This document shows positions 61,595 through 64,000 of a stretch of DNA of 64,000 nucleotides, one piece after another; within the stretch, counting starts at the first letter, position 1; every line of letters starts with the position of its first letter. The DNA is from Vibrio sp. FE10. GTDB taxonomy: Bacteria > Pseudomonadota > Gammaproteobacteria > Enterobacterales > Vibrionaceae. The stretch is from assembly GCF_030297155.1 (NCBI RefSeq), contig NZ_AP028067.1:1240001-1304000 (forward strand), read 5' to 3'. The position numbers were made by a program, and so were the translations under genes. Under the pieces are notes generated by a model. It searched no databases, was not told the DNA's origin, and saw only the letters and a program-made list of their open reading frames with translations.

Positions 61595-61984
61595 ATGACT
61601 ACACAGCTAGACGATAAAAAAATCGCTGAAATTAATAAGTATACGGGTGAGCAACGCCTGAAATACTGTGTGAAAGAAATCGTAGCGAACCGTGAAGTAT
61701 GGATCTTAACTGATGAGCACGGTTGTGTGATGTTGAACACCGAAGATGAAGACTGTGTTCCAGTATGGCCAAACCAAGAGTTCGCAGAATCGTGGGCGAC
61801 GGGTGATTGGTCTGAATGTAAAGCTGAGTCTATCTCTTTGAACAAGTGGCACAGTCGCTGGACTAACGGTCTAGAAGACGATGAACTTGCCGTTGTGGTA
61901 TTCCCGAACGAGCAAGAAGAAGGGGTTATCTTGTTCCCTGACGAATTCGATTTCGAGTTGAAGAAGCAGGCTGCTAAGCGCTAA
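61595..61984 (+). CDS. DUF2750 domain protein
   Basis: This 129-residue acidic cytoplasmic protein looks like the DUF2750 family: a middle region VWILTDEHGCVMLNTEDEDCVPVWPNQEFAESWATGDWSE is split here as WILTDEHGCVML, then CVPVWPNQEFAESWA, then LNKWHSRWTNGLEDDELAV. Function is unknown. ATG 61595 follows a TAGGAAAT ribosome site. It stands alone between ppaC and the glycan genes. Confidence 0.85.
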   Translation: MTTQLDDKKIAEINKYTGEQRLKYCVKEIVANREVWILTDEHGCVMLNTEDEDCVPVWPNQEFAESWATGDWSECKAESISLNKWHSRWTNGLEDDELAVVVFPNEQEEGVILFPDEFDFELKKQAAKR

Positions 61985-62080
61985 TTCTCTTGTCAAATTG
62001 TAAGCAAGCGTTGTCTTTTGTTAGGCAGCGCTTTAGTTATGTTCTATTGCTTCAGTTCTACGAAGAAAATAGAACCACCC

Positions 62081-63016
62081 CTATTTTTTCTTAATGGTCT
62101 TCTCTTTTATTAAGTATATCGGTCTAGATTTGGCCTCCATATAGATTCTACCTATGTATTCTCCTAGAACACCGATACTGATCAACTGAACGCCACCAAA
62201 AAATACAATCGCAACAAATATGGAAGCAAAGCCATCTGTATCGCCTCCGGTGATGAGGGTATACAGTGTAATATACCCTCCATATATAAAAGCAATACTG
62301 GAAAAAATAAAACCAAGAAATCCCCAAAATCGCAGTGGAACGATGCTGAAGCTTGTTAAGCCATCTAAAGCATGACAGATCAGTTTTGTATAATTGAATT
62401 TTGTATTTCCAGAATGACGCTCTACTCTGTCAAATTCAATAATTGCGACATCGTAACCCACCCATGATAATAACCCTTGCATATATCGGGAGCGTTCTTC
62501 TAAGGTGTTTATGGCGGCAACAACGCGTTGACTCATTAATCGGAAATCTCCAACATTTGAATGAAGATGCTGATCTCCCACCTTGTCCATTAGGTAATAA
62601 TAGAAGGTTGCTGAGTTTCTTTTAAGCCAAGAATCTTTTGAGCGACTGCCTCGCTTAGCAAGTACTATGTCTTTCCCTGATTGCCATAGTTCGATCATTT
62701 TTGGAATTAGATTGGGGGGATCTTGCAGGTCAACATCCATTGGTATTACGGCGTCCCCCTTAGCGTGATTGAGTCCTGCTGTCAGAGCTGCATCTTTACC
62801 AAAATTTCTAGTAAATGATATAAAACCAATATTATTATGTTTTTCCTTAATCTGTTTTAATTTCATTAAAGTCGAATCAATAGATCCATCGTCGATGAAT
62901 ATTATCTCGAAGTCATAATCCAATTTTTCAAAAGTTTTTGATATTTCTGATGTAAAAGGAATCAGACTATTCTCCTCGTTAAATACAGGGCATATTATAG
63001 TTATAAGTTTACTCAT
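62081..63016 (-). CDS. Family 2 glycosyltransferase, GtrB-like (polyprenyl-phosphate glycosyl transfer)
   Basis: This membrane enzyme of 311 residues probably transfers a sugar from a nucleotide sugar to undecaprenyl phosphate on the cytoplasmic side. The GT-A domain has IICPVFNEE, FIDDGSIDST, FTRNFGKDAALTAGL and the metal DxD-type DVDLQDPP. Two C-terminal transmembrane spans (about 229-250 and 262-288) fit GtrB/DPM1-like enzymes. It overlaps the upstream membrane-protein gene by 8 bases, so the two are co-translated. No GtrA flippase is seen in this window. Confidence 0.88.
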   Translation of the reverse strand: MSKLITIICPVFNEENSLIPFTSEISKTFEKLDYDFEIIFIDDGSIDSTLMKLKQIKEKHNNIGFISFTRNFGKDAALTAGLNHAKGDAVIPMDVDLQDPPNLIPKMIELWQSGKDIVLAKRGSRSKDSWLKRNSATFYYYLMDKVGDQHLHSNVGDFRLMSQRVVAAINTLEERSRYMQGLLSWVGYDVAIIEFDRVERHSGNTKFNYTKLICHALDGLTSFSIVPLRFWGFLGFIFSSIAFIYGGYITLYTLITGGDTDGFASIFVAIVFFGGVQLISIGVLGEYIGRIYMEAKSRPIYLIKEKTIKKK

Positions 63017-64000
63017 CTAAAATCCTTTTATAGATTGTAAACTCCATGTCTCTATATTTTCTAATCATGATGGTATCAAATATTTCGTATTTATTTAATT
63101 CTTCAGATATTACAGAGTTTGTTTTAATGAAGTCTATAAATGAAAATCCTGAAGGAAGTCTTTTAAGTTCTTTACTTGTTTCTATGATTAATATTTCAGG
63201 GGAATTAGACACGATGTCACTTTTTATAGATTCTATAACTAGTTTCAAAACGTCCCGGCTTTCTTCATTCTCACTATTTACGTGATTGGGTAATGACCAC
63301 ATCGCCGGAAACTTGTTAACCCATTGCAACTGGCTATGCCTAGCTATCGAATTTATAGGGTAAAGTGTGGTCGTTATTGCGAATACCTTATCTTGAGGGG
63401 TTGAAGATAATGCTATTGAATTAAATAAAGGTGCTAAATGACGGCTTTCCTCGTTATCCAAAATGATACTAACTAAGCTGTTTATATTGTTGTGATTGAC
63501 AGACAATTTGCTATTTGGCACGATATTGTAGTAACTCATGCTATGTAAATAAGCAAGGGAACAAATGGCTAAAGACAGTGGTATTATATCTTTGAATCTT
63601 CTCTTGGTACGTAAACTGGATATTGATGAATACATAAATACGAAAACAAAGAATAAGGTTAAATTAGCGCTCAAGAGTAAGTGATAACTGAACCCGGTTC
63701 TCCCTACTAAAAAAGTAACAATAGAAGATAGATATATTAATATGAAATAAGTTACTGTATTTATTATAGGTGAGTTACGACTGTGTGTATAGATATATCT
63801 TAATGGAAGAAAAGATACTAGCAACAAGATTACGGGTAATAAAAACAGGTCTTCTATTGAAATGAAATAGGATGAATAGGATATAGATGCTAATGGAATT
63901 ACTGTCGAGAAATACATATTATGGTTAAAGTAAACAAACAAAATATATATTAATCCAATGGATAGTATATATATGTTTTCTTTCCTAAATATTGTTTTAA
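63009..64000 (-). CDS. Multi-spanning membrane protein, 5' end beyond window
   Basis: The frame is open to the right edge of the window; no plausible start is required at 63941 because codons upstream (TIFRKENIYILSIGLIYIL) continue the hydrophobic pattern. Several transmembrane spans are followed by a large soluble C-terminal domain (about the last 180 residues: SLVSIILDNEESRHLAPLF and similar). Such a layout suits a GtrC-like or other glycosyltransferase membrane protein, but I do not recognise it. It is strikingly AT-rich and coupled to the GtrB-like gene by an 8-base overlap. Confidence 0.75.
   Translation of the reverse strand, partial: KTIFRKENIYILSIGLIYILFVYFNHNMYFSTVIPLASISYSSYFISIEDLFLLPVILLLVSFLPLRYIYTHSRNSPIINTVTYFILIYLSSIVTFLVGRTGFSYHLLLSANLTLFFVFVFMYSSISSLRTKRRFKDIIPLSLAICSLAYLHSMSYYNIVPNSKLSVNHNNINSLVSIILDNEESRHLAPLFNSIALSSTPQDKVFAITTTLYPINSIARHSQLQWVNKFPAMWSLPNHVNSENEESRDVLKLVIESIKSDIVSNSPEILIIETSKELKRLPSGFSFIDFIKTNSVISEELNKYEIFDTIMIRKYRDMEFTIYKRILDE

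Overview
The window looks like chromosomal DNA of a marine gammaproteobacterium of the genus Vibrio, probably near the V. splendidus clade (inferred from gene content, gene order and the intergenic repeat families, not from a search). Nearly all of it is dense core housekeeping sequence. The accessory parts are two insertion sequences, three MITE-like intergenic elements and an AT-rich glycan-modification region starting at the right edge. I see no rRNA, tRNA, CRISPR array or prophage.

Layout. 1-277: 3' end of an unidentified gene. 338-1646: complete IS3-family element. 1753-10501: ald and its divergent regulator lrp, then ftsK, lolA, rarA and serS. 10611-19592: a VieS/VieA/VieB-like signalling operon (BvgS-type hybrid kinase, REC-EAL protein, REC-TPR protein) whose EAL gene is split by a complete IS21-family element (12356-14927). 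19803-24975: biotin genes, bioA divergent from bioBFCD around a BirA-type operator. 25088-31908: small unknown genes, htpX, purB, hflD, mnmA and gsk; purB and gsk each have a PurR-like operator. 32081-34738: hns, then a lysine riboswitch ahead of an NhaC-type transporter. 34906-42408: histidine leader peptide, attenuator and the full hisGDCBHAF(IE) operon. 42610-50629: ychJ-like gene, EAL-HDOD protein, lpxH, ppiB, cysS, tdk, a DUF218 protein, a YeeZ-like protein and a TIGR02647-like protein. 50890-58825: a lipoprotein of unknown function, focA with a perfect FNR box, fetB, and torE-torC-torA. 59127-61984: a probable Mn/heavy-metal exporter divergent from the Mn-dependent pyrophosphatase ppaC across a Fur-box palindrome, then a DUF2750 protein. 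62081-64000: a GtrB-like glycosyltransferase and a truncated membrane protein.

How the genes work together. The his and bio loci are complete pathways with visible cis regulation. focA and torECA belong to anaerobic metabolism. The three-gene signalling locus would have set c-di-GMP, but its phosphodiesterase gene has lost the final 22 codons. The most informative signals outside ordinary genes are the broken signalling operon with its 7-bp target duplication, the 23-bp repeat arrays at the IS21 ends, the paired 162-bp elements, the 268-bp inverted-repeat element and terminator between ppiB and lpxH, the inverted DnaA boxes at 53622-53644, and the Fur palindrome between the exporter and the Mn-dependent enzyme. 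I found no convincing wholly new multi-gene system.
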